This document shows positions 1 to 8,558 of a stretch of 63,796 nucleotides of DNA, one piece after another (the first letter of the stretch is position 1; every line of letters starts with the position of its first letter). The notes beneath the pieces are model-generated. The model worked only from the letters and a program-made list of their open reading frames with translations. It was not told the DNA's origin and did not search any database. The stretch lies in assembly GCF_000716445.1 (NCBI RefSeq), contig NZ_JNWK01000041.1, forward strand, positions 1 to 63,796. Direction: 5' to 3'. Source of the stretch: Streptomyces wedmorensis. GTDB lineage: Bacteria > Actinomycetota > Actinomycetes > Streptomycetales > Streptomycetaceae. The translations under genes and the position numbers were made by a program.

Positions 1-250
1 AATCTGGCGTTGATTTTTGGCACGCTGTTGAGTTCTCAAGGAACGGACGCTTCCTTCGTACTCACCCTCTCGGGCTTTCCTCCGGGCTTTCCCTTCGGTC
101 TTTCGTTTTTCCAGCTTAGCAGATCCGATTTCCGTTTCTGCCACCCGACTGGAGCGGGGTGCTGGGGGCGGAATTCACTTTCGCGTTTCCCGTTCCCGGC
201 GGGGTCAAACATTACCAGGCTTTCTCGGTCCCGCTGACCACGTCCTCCGC
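1..250 (-). promoter_or_regulatory. rRNA operon leader and promoter region
   Basis: Read on the minus strand, positions 46 to 1 carry the pre-16S leader signature CTTGAGAACTCAACAGCGTG followed by CCAAAAATCAACGCC, which I recognise from Streptomyces rRNA operons just upstream of 16S. The 16S gene itself would lie to the left, outside the window. Further upstream on the same strand is a purine-rich stretch with a promoter-like TGCTAAGCT; its -10 hexamer TAAGCT lies at 113-118. Recognition is from memory of the leader; the exact promoter set cannot be resolved by eye. Confidence 0.75.
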
Positions 251-258
251 GAGCATGC

Positions 259-274
259 AGAGGTGTAGACCACT
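259..274 (+). promoter_or_regulatory. DasR-like operator (dre) upstream of crr
   Basis: AGAGGTGTAGACCACT matches the DasR consensus ACTGGTCTAGACCACT at 13 of 16 positions. DasR is the GntR-family GlcNAc regulator of Streptomyces and is known to control the PTS genes including crr-ptsI. The site lies about 250 bp before crr and just upstream of a possible -10 TAGGAT at 280-285, so binding would block that promoter. It also lies upstream of the divergent rRNA promoter, which is probably coincidental. Confidence 0.6.
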
Positions 275-520
275 GGGGTTAGGATCTGGCTTGATAGGTG
301 CTGCCGACCCGCGACCCGAAGGCGCGTTGGGGTCAGGCAGGAGTACGACAGTACATCCCACCGTCAGTCGAGGCAAATCGTCGTGGGTGCTCCCTAGCTC
401 CGCCCAACTGGTACGTCTCGGGCGGAACTGGGACTTCTCATGACTTACGCTTCAGAACAGTACGCCGTCCAGGACAGGTAGTGACGGCGCCACACAATCT
501 CCGCCCCTGGGAGGCTTCCC
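275..520 (+). promoter_or_regulatory. crr promoter and long leader
   Basis: This gene-free stretch separates the rRNA promoter region from crr. A possible -10 TAGGAT (280-285) would give an untranslated leader of about 230 nt. I see no clear terminator or riboswitch in it. The crr start at 521 has the ribosome-binding site GGGAGG a few bases upstream. Confidence 0.35.
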
Positions 521-970
521 ATGACAACCGTGACGTCGCCGCTTGTTGGACGCGCCATCGGTCTCGCCGCAGTTCCCGACCCGGTCTTCTCCGGTGCGAT
601 GGTCGGTCCCGGTACCGCCATCGATCCCGTACGTGAGCCCTCGGAGGCCGTGTCCCCCATCGACGGGGTCGTCGTCTCCATGCACCCGCACGCCTTCGTC
701 GTCGTCGACGACGAAGGACACGGTGTGCTGACCCACCTGGGCATCGACACCGTTCAGCTCAACGGCGAGGGCTTCGAGCTCCTCGTGAACAAGGGCGACA
801 CCGTGCAGCGCGGCCAGGCCGTCGTGCGGTGGAACCCCGCCGAGGTCGAGGCCGCCGGCAAGTCCCCCATCTGTCCCATCGTGGCCCTGGAGGCCACCGC
901 GGACTCGCTCTCCGATGTCGTCGAGGACGGCGACGTGAAGGCCGGCGACGTTCTCTTCGGCTGGAACTAG
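521..970 (+). CDS. crr: PTS glucose/GlcNAc-type enzyme IIA (Crr)
   Basis: 149-aa cytoplasmic IIA component of the phosphoenolpyruvate sugar phosphotransferase system. It takes phosphate from HPr and passes it to a IIB domain; in Streptomyces the single Crr serves GlcNAc uptake. The family signature is visible: HPHAF near residue 55 and the phospho-histidine segment GVLTHLGIDTV near residue 70, both in the usual beta-sandwich order, and the length is normal for a free-standing IIA. The ATG at 521 has a GGGAGG ribosome-binding site. It is followed after 79 bp by ptsI on the same strand, the conserved Streptomyces crr-ptsI order. The general PTS protein HPr (ptsH) is not in the window, as expected. 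Confidence 0.95.
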   Translation: MTTVTSPLVGRAIGLAAVPDPVFSGAMVGPGTAIDPVREPSEAVSPIDGVVVSMHPHAFVVVDDEGHGVLTHLGIDTVQLNGEGFELLVNKGDTVQRGQAVVRWNPAEVEAAGKSPICPIVALEATADSLSDVVEDGDVKAGDVLFGWN

Positions 971-1049
971 CCGGTTCGTCCTGGTGACGACCGCGAGTTC
1001 GACATTCAACGCGGCGGCCGGGGCCGTCGCTCAATCGGAGACGGGTGAG

Positions 1050-2720
1050 ATGGAGACAACGCTGCGAGGCGTCGGCGTCAGCCACGGTGTGGCGATCGGC
1101 GAGGTCCGGCACATGGGCACGGCGGTCCTGGAGCCGCCGGCCAAGCAGATTCCGGCCGAGGAGGCGGAGCGCGAACAGGGGCGCGCCCGTCAGGCCGTGG
1201 AAGCTGTGGCCGCGGACCTCAATGCCCGGGGCAACCTGGCCGGTGGCGAGGCCCAGGCGGTGCTGGAGGCCCAGGCGATGATCGCCCAGGACCCGGAGCT
1301 CATCGCCGACGTGGACCGCCGGATCGCGGTCGGCAGCACGGCCGAGCGAGGTATCTACGACGCGTTCTCGCACTACCGGGAGCTGCTGGCGGGTGCCGGT
1401 GAGTACATGGCAGGTCGGGTCGCCGACCTGGACGACGTGCGGAACCGGATCGTCGCACGGCTGCTGGGCGTGCCGATGCCGGGTGTGCCGGACAGCGACG
1501 AGCCGTACGTGCTGATCGCGCGGGACCTGGCTCCCGCCGACACGGCGCTGCTCGACCCGACGCTGGTGCTGGGGTTCGTGACGGAGGAGGGCGGGCCGAC
1601 CAGCCACAGCGCGATTCTGGCGCGGGCGCTCGGTGTGCCGGCCATCGTGGCGATGCCCGGTGCGGGCGAGCTGGCCGAGGGCACGGTCATCGCGGTCGAC
1701 GGTTCCACGGGTGAGCTGTTCGTGGACCCGAGCGAGGAGAAGAAGACCGAGCTGACGGAGGCCGCCGCGGCGCGGAAGGCCGCGCTGGCGACGTCCAGCG
1801 GGCCCGGTGCGACGTCGGACGGTCACAAGGTGCCGCTGCTGGCCAACGTCGGCGGTCCGGCGGACGTGCCGGCGGCGGTGGAGGCCGGTGCCGAGGGTGT
1901 CGGTCTGTTCCGCACGGAGTTCCTCTTCCTGGACGACAGCAAGAAGGCGCCGTCCGAGGAGAAGCAGATCGAGGCCTACCGCAAGGTGCTCGAGGCGTTC
2001 CCCGAGGGCCGTGTGGTCGTGCGGGTGCTCGACGCGGGTGCGGACAAGCCGCTGGACTTCCTGACGCCGGCGGACGAGCCGAACCCCGCGCTGGGTGTGC
2101 GGGGTCTGCGGTCGCTGCTCGACCATCCGGAGGTGCTGCGGACGCAGCTGACCGCGCTGGCGAAGGCGGTCGAGGGGCTGCCGGTGTACCTCGAGGTCAT
2201 GGCGCCGATGGTGGCGGACCGTACGGACGCGAAGGCGTTCGCGGACGCGTGCCGTGAGGCGGGGCTGCGGGCGAAGTTCGGTGCGATGGTCGAGATTCCC
2301 TCGGCCGCGCTGCGGGCGCGTTCGATCCTGCAGGAGGTCGAGTTCCTGTCGCTGGGCACCAACGACCTGGCGCAGTACACCTTCGCCGCCGACCGTCAGG
2401 TGGGTGCGGTGTCCCGGCTCCAGGACCCGTGGCAGCCGGCGCTGCTCGACCTGGTGGCGCTGTCCGCCGAGGCGGCCAAGGCCGAGGGCAAGAGCTGTGG
2501 TGTCTGTGGCGAGGCTGCCTCGGATCCGCTGCTCGCCTGTGTGCTGACGGGTCTGGGGGTCACCTCCCTGTCCATGGGCGCGGCGTCGATCCCGTACGTG
2601 CGGGCGACGCTGGCGAAGTACACGCTGGCTCAGTGCGAGCGGGCCGCGGCCGCGGCGCGCGCGGCGGACACGGCGCACGACGCGCGGATCGCCGCGCAGG
2701 CGGTGCTGTCCGGGGAGTGA
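1050..2720 (+). CDS. ptsI: PTS enzyme I (phosphoenolpyruvate-protein phosphotransferase)
   Basis: 556-aa first enzyme of the PTS: autophosphorylates on histidine with PEP and hands the phosphate to HPr. The phospho-histidine motif GGPTSHSAILAR lies at about residue 185. The C-terminal PEP-binding TIM barrel shows GLFRTEFLFL and the catalytic cysteine region CGVCGEAASDP near the end. The frame stays open to a GTG at 984, but the family N-terminus (LRGVGVSHGVAIG) follows directly after the ATG at 1050, which has GGGTGAG just upstream, so I start there. It is very likely cotranscribed with crr and ends in a bidirectional terminator. Confidence 0.95.
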   Translation: METTLRGVGVSHGVAIGEVRHMGTAVLEPPAKQIPAEEAEREQGRARQAVEAVAADLNARGNLAGGEAQAVLEAQAMIAQDPELIADVDRRIAVGSTAERGIYDAFSHYRELLAGAGEYMAGRVADLDDVRNRIVARLLGVPMPGVPDSDEPYVLIARDLAPADTALLDPTLVLGFVTEEGGPTSHSAILARALGVPAIVAMPGAGELAEGTVIAVDGSTGELFVDPSEEKKTELTEAAAARKAALATSSGPGATSDGHKVPLLANVGGPADVPAAVEAGAEGVGLFRTEFLFLDDSKKAPSEEKQIEAYRKVLEAFPEGRVVVRVLDAGADKPLDFLTPADEPNPALGVRGLRSLLDHPEVLRTQLTALAKAVEGLPVYLEVMAPMVADRTDAKAFADACREAGLRAKFGAMVEIPSAALRARSILQEVEFLSLGTNDLAQYTFAADRQVGAVSRLQDPWQPALLDLVALSAEAAKAEGKSCGVCGEAASDPLLACVLTGLGVTSLSMGAASIPYVRATLAKYTLAQCERAAAAARAADTAHDARIAAQAVLSGE

Positions 2721-2741
2721 TCCCGGCCGTACGGCGTTGAT

Positions 2742-2783
2742 CGAAGGGGCTTTCCGTCACATGGGTGGCGGGGAGCCCCTTCG
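2742..2783. terminator. Bidirectional terminator between ptsI and the 2796 gene
   Basis: Perfect 10-bp inverted repeat CGAAGGGGCT (2742-2751) and AGCCCCTTCG (2774-2783) between two convergent genes. Confidence 0.75.
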
Positions 2784-2795
2784 GCGTGTCGGGGG

Positions 2796-3686
2796 TCAGT
2801 GGTGGAGGGGGTGGCCGTCGTCGGGGTCGGGGGTGAGGGGGAAGCCGGCGCGGTAGTCGACGCCGGGTTCCGGGGAGAGGGGTTCGCCGGTGCGGGCGTC
2901 GGTGCAGTAGGCGGCGAAGACCTCGGCTTCGGTGAGCGGGGTGAGGGTGCCGTCGGTGAGGCGCCAGCCGTGGAGGCGGTCCCGGGTCCCGGGGGTGCTG
3001 GTGCGGAGGACGAGTCCCGCGGGCGCGGCGAGGGCGATGCCGGCGGCGAGGACGGCGGTGAACTCGGTGCCGGTGGAGTCCTCGGGCGGGGTGGTGCCGT
3101 CGGTGTGGAGGACGGCGAGGAGTTGGTCGTCGCCTGCGGGCACGCTGCAGACGAGGTGGTGGGTGCCGGGTCCGGCGGCTTCCAGGAGTCGTGCGAGGAG
3201 GCGGCCGGCCCGCTCGAAGGCGGCTCGGCCGATGTCCTCGCCGCAGGTGGCGCAGGGGCCGGTGGTGGCGAGGGCGGTGGTGGCGTACTGCCAGGTGGCG
3301 TGGCGGACGGCGGTGTCGACGAGTTCGGGGAGGAGGGTGGTGAGGGGTTGCCCTGTATAGGTGACGCGGGCGCCGGTCGCGGCGAGGTGGGCGGTGAAGC
3401 GGCTGCGGCTGGTGGGGTGGTCGGGGTCGAGGGCTGTCTCGGTGCACCAGGCCGCGTACTCCTCCGGGTCGAAGAGGGTGACGGTGGTGTGGCCGCCCTG
3501 GCCGGCGAGGGTCTTGAGGAGGGCCTCGATCTGCCGGAGGTAGGTGGTGTGGTCGTCGAAGGCGAAGGTGCGGTACCGGCGCATCGCCGTGAAGTCGTGC
3601 TCGTCGGCGAGGAGGCCGACGGTGCTGGGGACCTCGCGGCGCAGGGCGCGGCGGAGCTGTGCGGTGGTGGTGCCGGTCCGGGTCAT
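2796..3686 (-). CDS. Conserved hypothetical protein with a CxxC knuckle
   Basis: 296 aa with no family I can name. It contains a CATCGED motif in the middle that could be half of a zinc site, and ends in a His/Asp-rich tail (DPDDGHPLHH). No signal peptide or membrane segment is visible, so it is probably cytoplasmic. The ATG at 3686 has a strong GGGGGA ribosome-binding site. It starts 23 bp after the stop of the MFS gene on the same strand, so the two probably share a transcript. It converges on ptsI with a shared terminator. Function unknown. Confidence 0.75.
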   Translation of the reverse strand: MTRTGTTTAQLRRALRREVPSTVGLLADEHDFTAMRRYRTFAFDDHTTYLRQIEALLKTLAGQGGHTTVTLFDPEEYAAWCTETALDPDHPTSRSRFTAHLAATGARVTYTGQPLTTLLPELVDTAVRHATWQYATTALATTGPCATCGEDIGRAAFERAGRLLARLLEAAGPGTHHLVCSVPAGDDQLLAVLHTDGTTPPEDSTGTEFTAVLAAGIALAAPAGLVLRTSTPGTRDRLHGWRLTDGTLTPLTEAEVFAAYCTDARTGEPLSPEPGVDYRAGFPLTPDPDDGHPLHH

Positions 3687-3709
3687 GTCTCCCCCTGGTG
3701 ACGGTTCGA

Positions 3710-4996
3710 TCAGTGCTCACTCACCGTAACCTTCGACACTGACAGTGACGTTCTGGCGAGACGTCGGCCGACCAGGCGGTGCTGTGCGGCGCAGGTGGCG
3801 ACGAGGGCGGCGCCGAGGAAGGGCCAGGCGAGGGGGCCCGCGGAGACGAGGCCGGTGACGACGAGCGGGCCGGCGAAACGCTGGGTGGACTGGGCGAGGC
3901 CGTGGACTCCGAGGTAGGCGCCTTGGGCGTCGTCCGGTGCGAGGGCGATGGAGATCTCCCAGGACGCGATGGTGTGGATCATCTCGGCGAAGGTGAGGAC
4001 GACGGCCGCGGTGACGAGGGCCGTGACGGCGAGGGCGGGGCCGCCGAGCGGGGAGACGGCGATGGCGAGGGTGCCGACGGCGAAGAGGGCCGCGAGGGGG
4101 GTGAAGAGGCGGCGGGCCGCGTCGGTGGTGCCGCCGAAGCGGGAGAGCGGGACCTGGAAGGCCACGACGAGGGCGCTGTTGAGGACCATCAAGAGGGGTG
4201 CGAGGCCGACGGGGGCGTCGGTGGCGTGGACGATCCAGAGCGGGAGGGCGACCTGGAGGATCGAGTCGTGGAGGAAGAAGACGGACTCCCCCGCGGTGAA
4301 GGCGAGGAAGCCGCGGTCGCGCCAGGGGTTGGACGGCTTGGCCACGGGGGGTGCGTCGGTGGAGGCGGCGACGACGCGGGAGGGGGCCGGGGAGGGCGGC
4401 TCGGCGCAGCGGAGGGTGAGTACGGCCATCACGAGGTAGGAGGCGGCGTCCGCGACGAGCAGGAGGTGGAAGGCGGTGGTGGAGCCGACGGCGAGGGCGG
4501 CCGCGGCGCCGAGGCCGCCGAGGGTCCAGCCGATGTTGGAGGTGGTGCGGTTGATGGCCTGGTAGCGGACGCGGTCGGGGCCGGCGATCCGGGCGGCGTA
4601 CAGCTTGGTGAGGACGTTGGCGGCGCGGTCGGGTACGGCTCCGACGGCGGAGAGCAGGACGAGGAGCAGGTAGTCGTCGGTGGTGAGGAGGGAGAGGAGG
4701 GCCGCGGCGCGCAGCAGCTGGGTGCAGATGATGACGCGGACGAGGGGGAAGCGGTCGGCGAGTCGGCCGCCGAGGGGTGCGCCGGCGATGCCGGCCGCGC
4801 CGGAGAGGGCGACGAGGAGGCCGACCTGGGCGAGGCCGAGGCCGGTGACGTAGGTGAAGTAGAGGGCCATGGCCGTGGACCAGAGTCCGGTGCCGCACTT
4901 GTCGATGAAGCCGATGACGAGCATGCGGCGTCCGTCGCGGCCGCCGGGGATGCGGTCCCTGAAGGGTGTGCGGGGCGGGTGGGTGGCTCGGCTCAT
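3710..4996 (-). CDS. MFS transporter, drug-efflux type
   Basis: 428-aa integral membrane protein with about twelve hydrophobic segments and the MFS loop 2-3 pattern GGRLADRFPLVRV near residue 75. The N-terminal side (FIDKCGTGLWSTAMALYFTYVTG) is typical of actinobacterial single-component efflux proteins. The frame is open much further upstream, through the divergent gene; the correct start is the ATG at 4996, with AAGGGGGA upstream. It is divergent from the MocR regulator at 5042, with only 45 bp between the two starts, so that regulator probably controls it. Substrate unknown. Confidence 0.88.
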   Translation of the reverse strand: MSRATHPPRTPFRDRIPGGRDGRRMLVIGFIDKCGTGLWSTAMALYFTYVTGLGLAQVGLLVALSGAAGIAGAPLGGRLADRFPLVRVIICTQLLRAAALLSLLTTDDYLLLVLLSAVGAVPDRAANVLTKLYAARIAGPDRVRYQAINRTTSNIGWTLGGLGAAAALAVGSTTAFHLLLVADAASYLVMAVLTLRCAEPPSPAPSRVVAASTDAPPVAKPSNPWRDRGFLAFTAGESVFFLHDSILQVALPLWIVHATDAPVGLAPLLMVLNSALVVAFQVPLSRFGGTTDAARRLFTPLAALFAVGTLAIAVSPLGGPALAVTALVTAAVVLTFAEMIHTIASWEISIALAPDDAQGAYLGVHGLAQSTQRFAGPLVVTGLVSAGPLAWPFLGAALVATCAAQHRLVGRRLARTSLSVSKVTVSEH

Positions 4997-5020
4997 GGGT
5001 CCCCCTTGCGCGTTCTTTTG

Positions 5021-5040
5021 TATTGATACATAATTGATTA
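5021..5040. promoter_or_regulatory. Candidate MocR operator between MFS pump and regulator
   Basis: The short divergent gap is strikingly AT-rich for this genome and holds two ATTGAT direct repeats (5022-5027 and 5033-5038), 11 bp apart, so on the same helix face. MocR-type regulators often bind direct repeats. It lies immediately before the GTG start at 5042 and probably overlaps both promoters. Confidence 0.5.
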
Positions 5041-5041
5041 C

Positions 5042-6361
5042 GTGGCAGCACAATATGCGATCGAGGGCATGACAGCCAAGGGGATCGCCGCGTCCGTCGA
5101 ACGGGGCGTGGCGGAAGGGGGGCTCGCTCCGGGGGACGCCCTGCCTCCCGTGCGGCGGCTCGCCGACAGCCTGGGGGTGAGTCCGGGGACGGTGGCGACG
5201 GCGTACAAGGAGCTGCGCCAACGGGGGCTGATCGTCACGCGCGGCCGGGGCGGGACGGTGGTGGCGGAGGTGCCCTCCGTGGCGTCCCGGCGGCCGCCGC
5301 GCGTGCCGCACGGGCTCGTGGACCTGGCCGGCGGCCACCCGGATCCCGCCTTCCTGCCGGTACTGCGGCCGCCGTCGGCCGTCACCCCCGTCTACGGGTC
5401 CCATCGCGCGGCGCCGCGCCTGCCCGCACTGGAAGCCCTGACCAGGGAATGGTTCGCGCGCGATGGAGTGCCCGCGGAGCACGTGACGTTCGCGCACGGC
5501 GCGCTCGACTGCATCGCGCGGCTCCTGTCCACGGAGCTGCGGCCAGGTGACGCGGTGGCCGTGGAGGATCCGGGCTTCCACCACCTGCTCGACCTGGTGC
5601 CCGCCCTCGGGCTGCGGATCGTGCCGGTGGCGGTGGACGAAGAGGGACTCGTACCGGACGCGCTGCGCACGGCGCTGCGGGCCGGGGTGCGGGCGGTGGT
5701 GTGCAGTCCGCGGGGCCAGTGCCCGACCGGAGCGTTCTTCACCCGGGCGCGGCGGGACGAACTGGTGGCGGTGCTGCGGGAGTTCCCCGAGGTCCTCGTC
5801 GTCGAGGACGACCACAACGCGGAGGTCGGCGGGGCCGCGGCGTACACACTCGCGGCGGCGGGGCTCGACCGGTGGGCGCAGGTGCGGACCGTTTCGAAGC
5901 ATCTCGGGATCGACCTGCGGTGGGCCGGGGTCGCGTGCGACGCGGTCACGACCGCGCGGCACGACGGGCGGATGCTGATGACCTCCGGCTGGGTCAGCCA
6001 CGTGCTCCAGGAGACCGTGGCCGACCTGTTCACCGACCCGGCGGTGCGTGAGCTCGTGGCGGCGGGCGAGGCGGCGTACGCGGAGCGGCGGACGGCGCTG
6101 ATCGACGCCCTCGGCGCGTACGGGATCCGTGCCGTCGGGGCCAGCGGGCTGAACGTGTGGGTGCCCGTGCGGGACGAGTCGGCGGTGGTGAACGGGCTGC
6201 GTACACAGGGCTGGTGGGTGGCGGCCGGCGCGCGGTTCCGGATCTCGGCGCCGCCCGCCGTACGAATCACGACGGCGACGCTCGCACCGGCGGACGCGGT
6301 GCGGCTCGCGGCGGACTTCGGCGAGGTGCTCGGGGACGCGCAGGCGACGTACGGCGGTTGA
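5042..6361 (+). CDS. MocR-type (GntR/aminotransferase fusion) transcriptional regulator
   Basis: 439 aa. Residues 1-75 form a GntR winged helix (PPVRRLADSLGVSPGTVATAYKELRQRGLI). The rest is a class I aminotransferase-like fold with the PLP-lysine segment TVSKHLGIDLRWAG near residue 285. Such MocR proteins sense PLP or amine ligands rather than catalyse transamination. It starts with GTG only 45 bp from the divergent MFS gene, the usual regulator-target arrangement. A long stem terminator follows at 6365. Confidence 0.88.
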   Translation: MAAQYAIEGMTAKGIAASVERGVAEGGLAPGDALPPVRRLADSLGVSPGTVATAYKELRQRGLIVTRGRGGTVVAEVPSVASRRPPRVPHGLVDLAGGHPDPAFLPVLRPPSAVTPVYGSHRAAPRLPALEALTREWFARDGVPAEHVTFAHGALDCIARLLSTELRPGDAVAVEDPGFHHLLDLVPALGLRIVPVAVDEEGLVPDALRTALRAGVRAVVCSPRGQCPTGAFFTRARRDELVAVLREFPEVLVVEDDHNAEVGGAAAYTLAAAGLDRWAQVRTVSKHLGIDLRWAGVACDAVTTARHDGRMLMTSGWVSHVLQETVADLFTDPAVRELVAAGEAAYAERRTALIDALGAYGIRAVGASGLNVWVPVRDESAVVNGLRTQGWWVAAGARFRISAPPAVRITTATLAPADAVRLAADFGEVLGDAQATYGG

Positions 6362-6364
6362 CTC

Positions 6365-6407
6365 ACGGACGCTCCGGGGAGGCATCGGCCTTCCCTGGAG
6401 CGTCCGT
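6365..6407 (+). terminator. Terminator of the MocR gene
   Basis: 11-bp perfect stem ACGGACGCTCC (6365-6375) and GGAGCGTCCGT (6397-6407), four bases after the stop codon. The remaining 200 bp up to the sigma-factor start show no other clear signal. Confidence 0.75.
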
Positions 6408-6619
6408 CTTCGTCGGGGCTCGGCCCGGGTCAGCCGGGTCAGTGGGTCCGGTAGGCGCCGGCGCTGTTCAGGCAGCGGGGCGTCCGGGTCCGGTGGGCGG
6501 ACGTCCACGGGATCGGTCGTGCGGGCGTTTCCGTGGTCGGGGCCATGTCGGGGCGGGGTGTGGCCCAGGTCACGGGAACCTGGGTGAACCGGCGGTCAGT
6601 GCCAGATGTGGAATCACCT

Positions 6620-7273
6620 ATGAGAGATCGTTTCCGTGCCGGGGACCCCTCGGCGCTGGGAGAGGCGTACGACGAGCACGCACGCGTGTTGTACCACTAC
6701 GCCTACCGGGTGTGCGGGGACCGGACGGCGGCGGAGGACGTCGTGTCCGCCGCGTTCCTGGAGGCTTGGCGTTGCCGGGGCAGGGTGCACGCCGACGGCG
6801 GAAGTCTGCGTCCTTGGCTGCTCGGCATCGCCACCAACATCATGCGCGGGGCCGCGCGGGAGGCACGGCGGCGGGACGCGGCACTGGCCAGACTTCCCGA
6901 GCGGGGCGTTCTGCCGGACTTCGCCGACGACGTGCTCGCGCGGATGGCCGACGGGGAGCAGGTGCGGGCCGCGCGAGCCGCGCTCGGCAGGCTCCGGCGG
7001 CGGGAGCGCGAGGTCTTCACCCTCGTGGTGTGGGCCGGCCTGGACTACGCCGCGGCCGGCGAGGCGCTCGGGGTTCCCGTCGGGACCGTGCGGTCCCGGC
7101 TCTCCCGGGCCCGTGAGCGGCTCCGGAAGCTCGCCGAAGCGGAACTGCGGGCGGCGGGAGCGGTCCGCGGCCGTCGTGGTGCGCTCGTCCGGAAAGCCGG
7201 CGGTCGTGGTGCGCTCGTCCGGAAGGCCGGCCGTCGCCGGCGCGACGGCCCGGACGGGTTCCGGGGCTCGTGA
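6620..7273 (+). CDS. RNA polymerase ECF-like sigma factor
   Basis: 217 aa with sigma region 2 near the N-terminus (LYHYAYRVCGDRTAAEDVVSA, split by variable residues) and region 4 near residues 120-170 (REREVFTLVVWAGLDYAAAG, then TVRSRLSRARERL). It would direct RNA polymerase to a small stress or surface regulon. I chose ATG 6620, directly before the conserved RFRAGDPSALGEAYDEH start; ATG and GTG codons upstream give a longer, unconserved N-terminus. The C-terminal tail is an exact duplication: RGALVRKAGG is encoded twice in tandem (30-bp units). The next gene encodes a membrane protein of the type usually paired with such sigma factors. Confidence 0.85.
   Translation: MRDRFRAGDPSALGEAYDEHARVLYHYAYRVCGDRTAAEDVVSAAFLEAWRCRGRVHADGGSLRPWLLGIATNIMRGAAREARRRDAALARLPERGVLPDFADDVLARMADGEQVRAARAALGRLRRREREVFTLVVWAGLDYAAAGEALGVPVGTVRSRLSRARERLRKLAEAELRAAGAVRGRRGALVRKAGGRGALVRKAGRRRRDGPDGFRGS
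7172..7231 (+). repeat. 30-bp tandem duplication at the sigma-factor 3' end
   Basis: Units 7172-7201 and 7202-7231 differ by only one or two bases and encode a repeated basic decapeptide beyond sigma region 4. Confidence 0.85.
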
Positions 7274-7402
7274 CGCCGAGCCGGGCGGCGGATGCGGGGC
7301 CGCGTCTTCCTCCCTTGAATCCTTCGTCCCGTCCGGTGCCGGTGCCGGACGCTCGACCGTCCGATCGGCGTGCGCGCCTCGACCGAACACGGAGAACCAG
7401 GC

Positions 7403-8482
7403 ATGACCGCCTCCATCTCACGCCCGCCGCAGGCCGATGCGGACGAACTGCTGCGCTCCGAGCTGGCGGAGCTGCTGCCCGCGCCGCCGGTGCCCGAGCT
7501 GACGGAGGACCGGGATCGGCACCTCAGGTACGCCGTGTTGCGGACCGCGCTGGAGGACGCGGAGGAGCGCCCGGTGCGGGTGACGCGTCCGCGGCAGGGG
7601 GTGCGGATCGGGTGGATCGCGGCGCCGGTGATCGCGTGTGCGGTCGTCGCGGGTGTCGTCGTGGCCGCGCCGCAGGAGACGCCGTCCGGGTCCCCGGGGC
7701 GGGCGGCCGTCGGTCGGTCTGCCTCCCCCGACGCGGTGCGGGTGCTGTCCGGGGCCGCGCTGGCCGCGGCGGCCGCTCCCGCGCCGGACGCGGGGGCCGG
7801 TGGTTACGTCTACGTCCGGAGCCTCGTCGCGTACGCGGGACGGGGTGCGGACGGCGGTCCCGGGGTGCTGCCGCCCGCGCACCGGCGTGAGGTGTGGCTT
7901 CCGGTCGACGGCGGGAGGCCGGGGATGCTCCGCGAGCCCGGTGTCGCCGACACGTGGCTGGGTGCCGAGCTGCCCGTGTACGAGATCGACCACCGCGGGG
8001 CCGCCCCCCGGAAGACCACCGTCGCGACGGCGCCGCCGTCAGTGACGAACCCGACGCACGCGTACGTGGCGGCGCTGCCCACGGATCCGGACGTGCTGCT
8101 GCGTCTGGTGGAGGACGGCACGCGCGCGGGTGGCGGCGACGCCGATCAGCGGGCGTTCACGGCGATCGGGACGCTGCTCGCCGAGACGTGGGCTCCGCCG
8201 AAGGTCACCGCGGCGCTGTACGAGGCGGCGGCGCGGATCCCCGGGGTGACCGTTCTGCCGTCGGCGACGGACGCGGCCGGTCGCGAGGGCGTCGCCGTGG
8301 CCCGTACCGCCCACGGCGAGCAGACCCAGTGGATCTTCGACCGGACGACGTCGGCGTTCCTCGGGGAGCGGACCGTGCTGACGGAGACCACGTCGGCGGG
8401 GCGTGCGGGGACGGTCCTCGGCGTCTCGGCGGTGCTGGTCAAGGCGGCCGCCGCGGCACCGGGAGAGGTGCCCGAGGGCTGA
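7403..8482 (+). CDS. Single-pass membrane protein, CU044_5270-like, partner of the sigma factor
   Basis: 359 aa: cytoplasmic N-terminus of about 75 residues, one membrane segment (WIAAPVIACAVVAGVVVAA, about 76-95) and a large extracytoplasmic domain beginning with GYVYVRSL. This architecture, directly downstream of an ECF-like sigma gene, is that of the CU044_5270 family, whose members probably work as sensor/anti-sigma partners, though no biochemical role is established that I know of. ATG 7403 was preferred to a GTG 33 bp upstream because the family N-terminus fits. It is 129 bp from the sigma gene and probably in the same operon. Confidence 0.7.
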   Translation: MTASISRPPQADADELLRSELAELLPAPPVPELTEDRDRHLRYAVLRTALEDAEERPVRVTRPRQGVRIGWIAAPVIACAVVAGVVVAAPQETPSGSPGRAAVGRSASPDAVRVLSGAALAAAAAPAPDAGAGGYVYVRSLVAYAGRGADGGPGVLPPAHRREVWLPVDGGRPGMLREPGVADTWLGAELPVYEIDHRGAAPRKTTVATAPPSVTNPTHAYVAALPTDPDVLLRLVEDGTRAGGGDADQRAFTAIGTLLAETWAPPKVTAALYEAAARIPGVTVLPSATDAAGREGVAVARTAHGEQTQWIFDRTTSAFLGERTVLTETTSAGRAGTVLGVSAVLVKAAAAAPGEVPEG

Positions 8483-8506
8483 CCCGGGAGGACCGGCCGT
8501 AGCGGT

Positions 8507-8540
8507 GGGGCCCGTCGATCCGGTCGGATCGACGGGCCCC
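8507..8540. terminator. Bidirectional terminator, 15-bp perfect stem
   Basis: GGGGCCCGTCGATCC (8507-8521) and its exact complement (8526-8540) around a 4-nt loop, between the convergent genes ending at 8482 and 8559. Confidence 0.9.
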
Positions 8541-8558
8541 AGGCCGTGGCGGGAGGTG

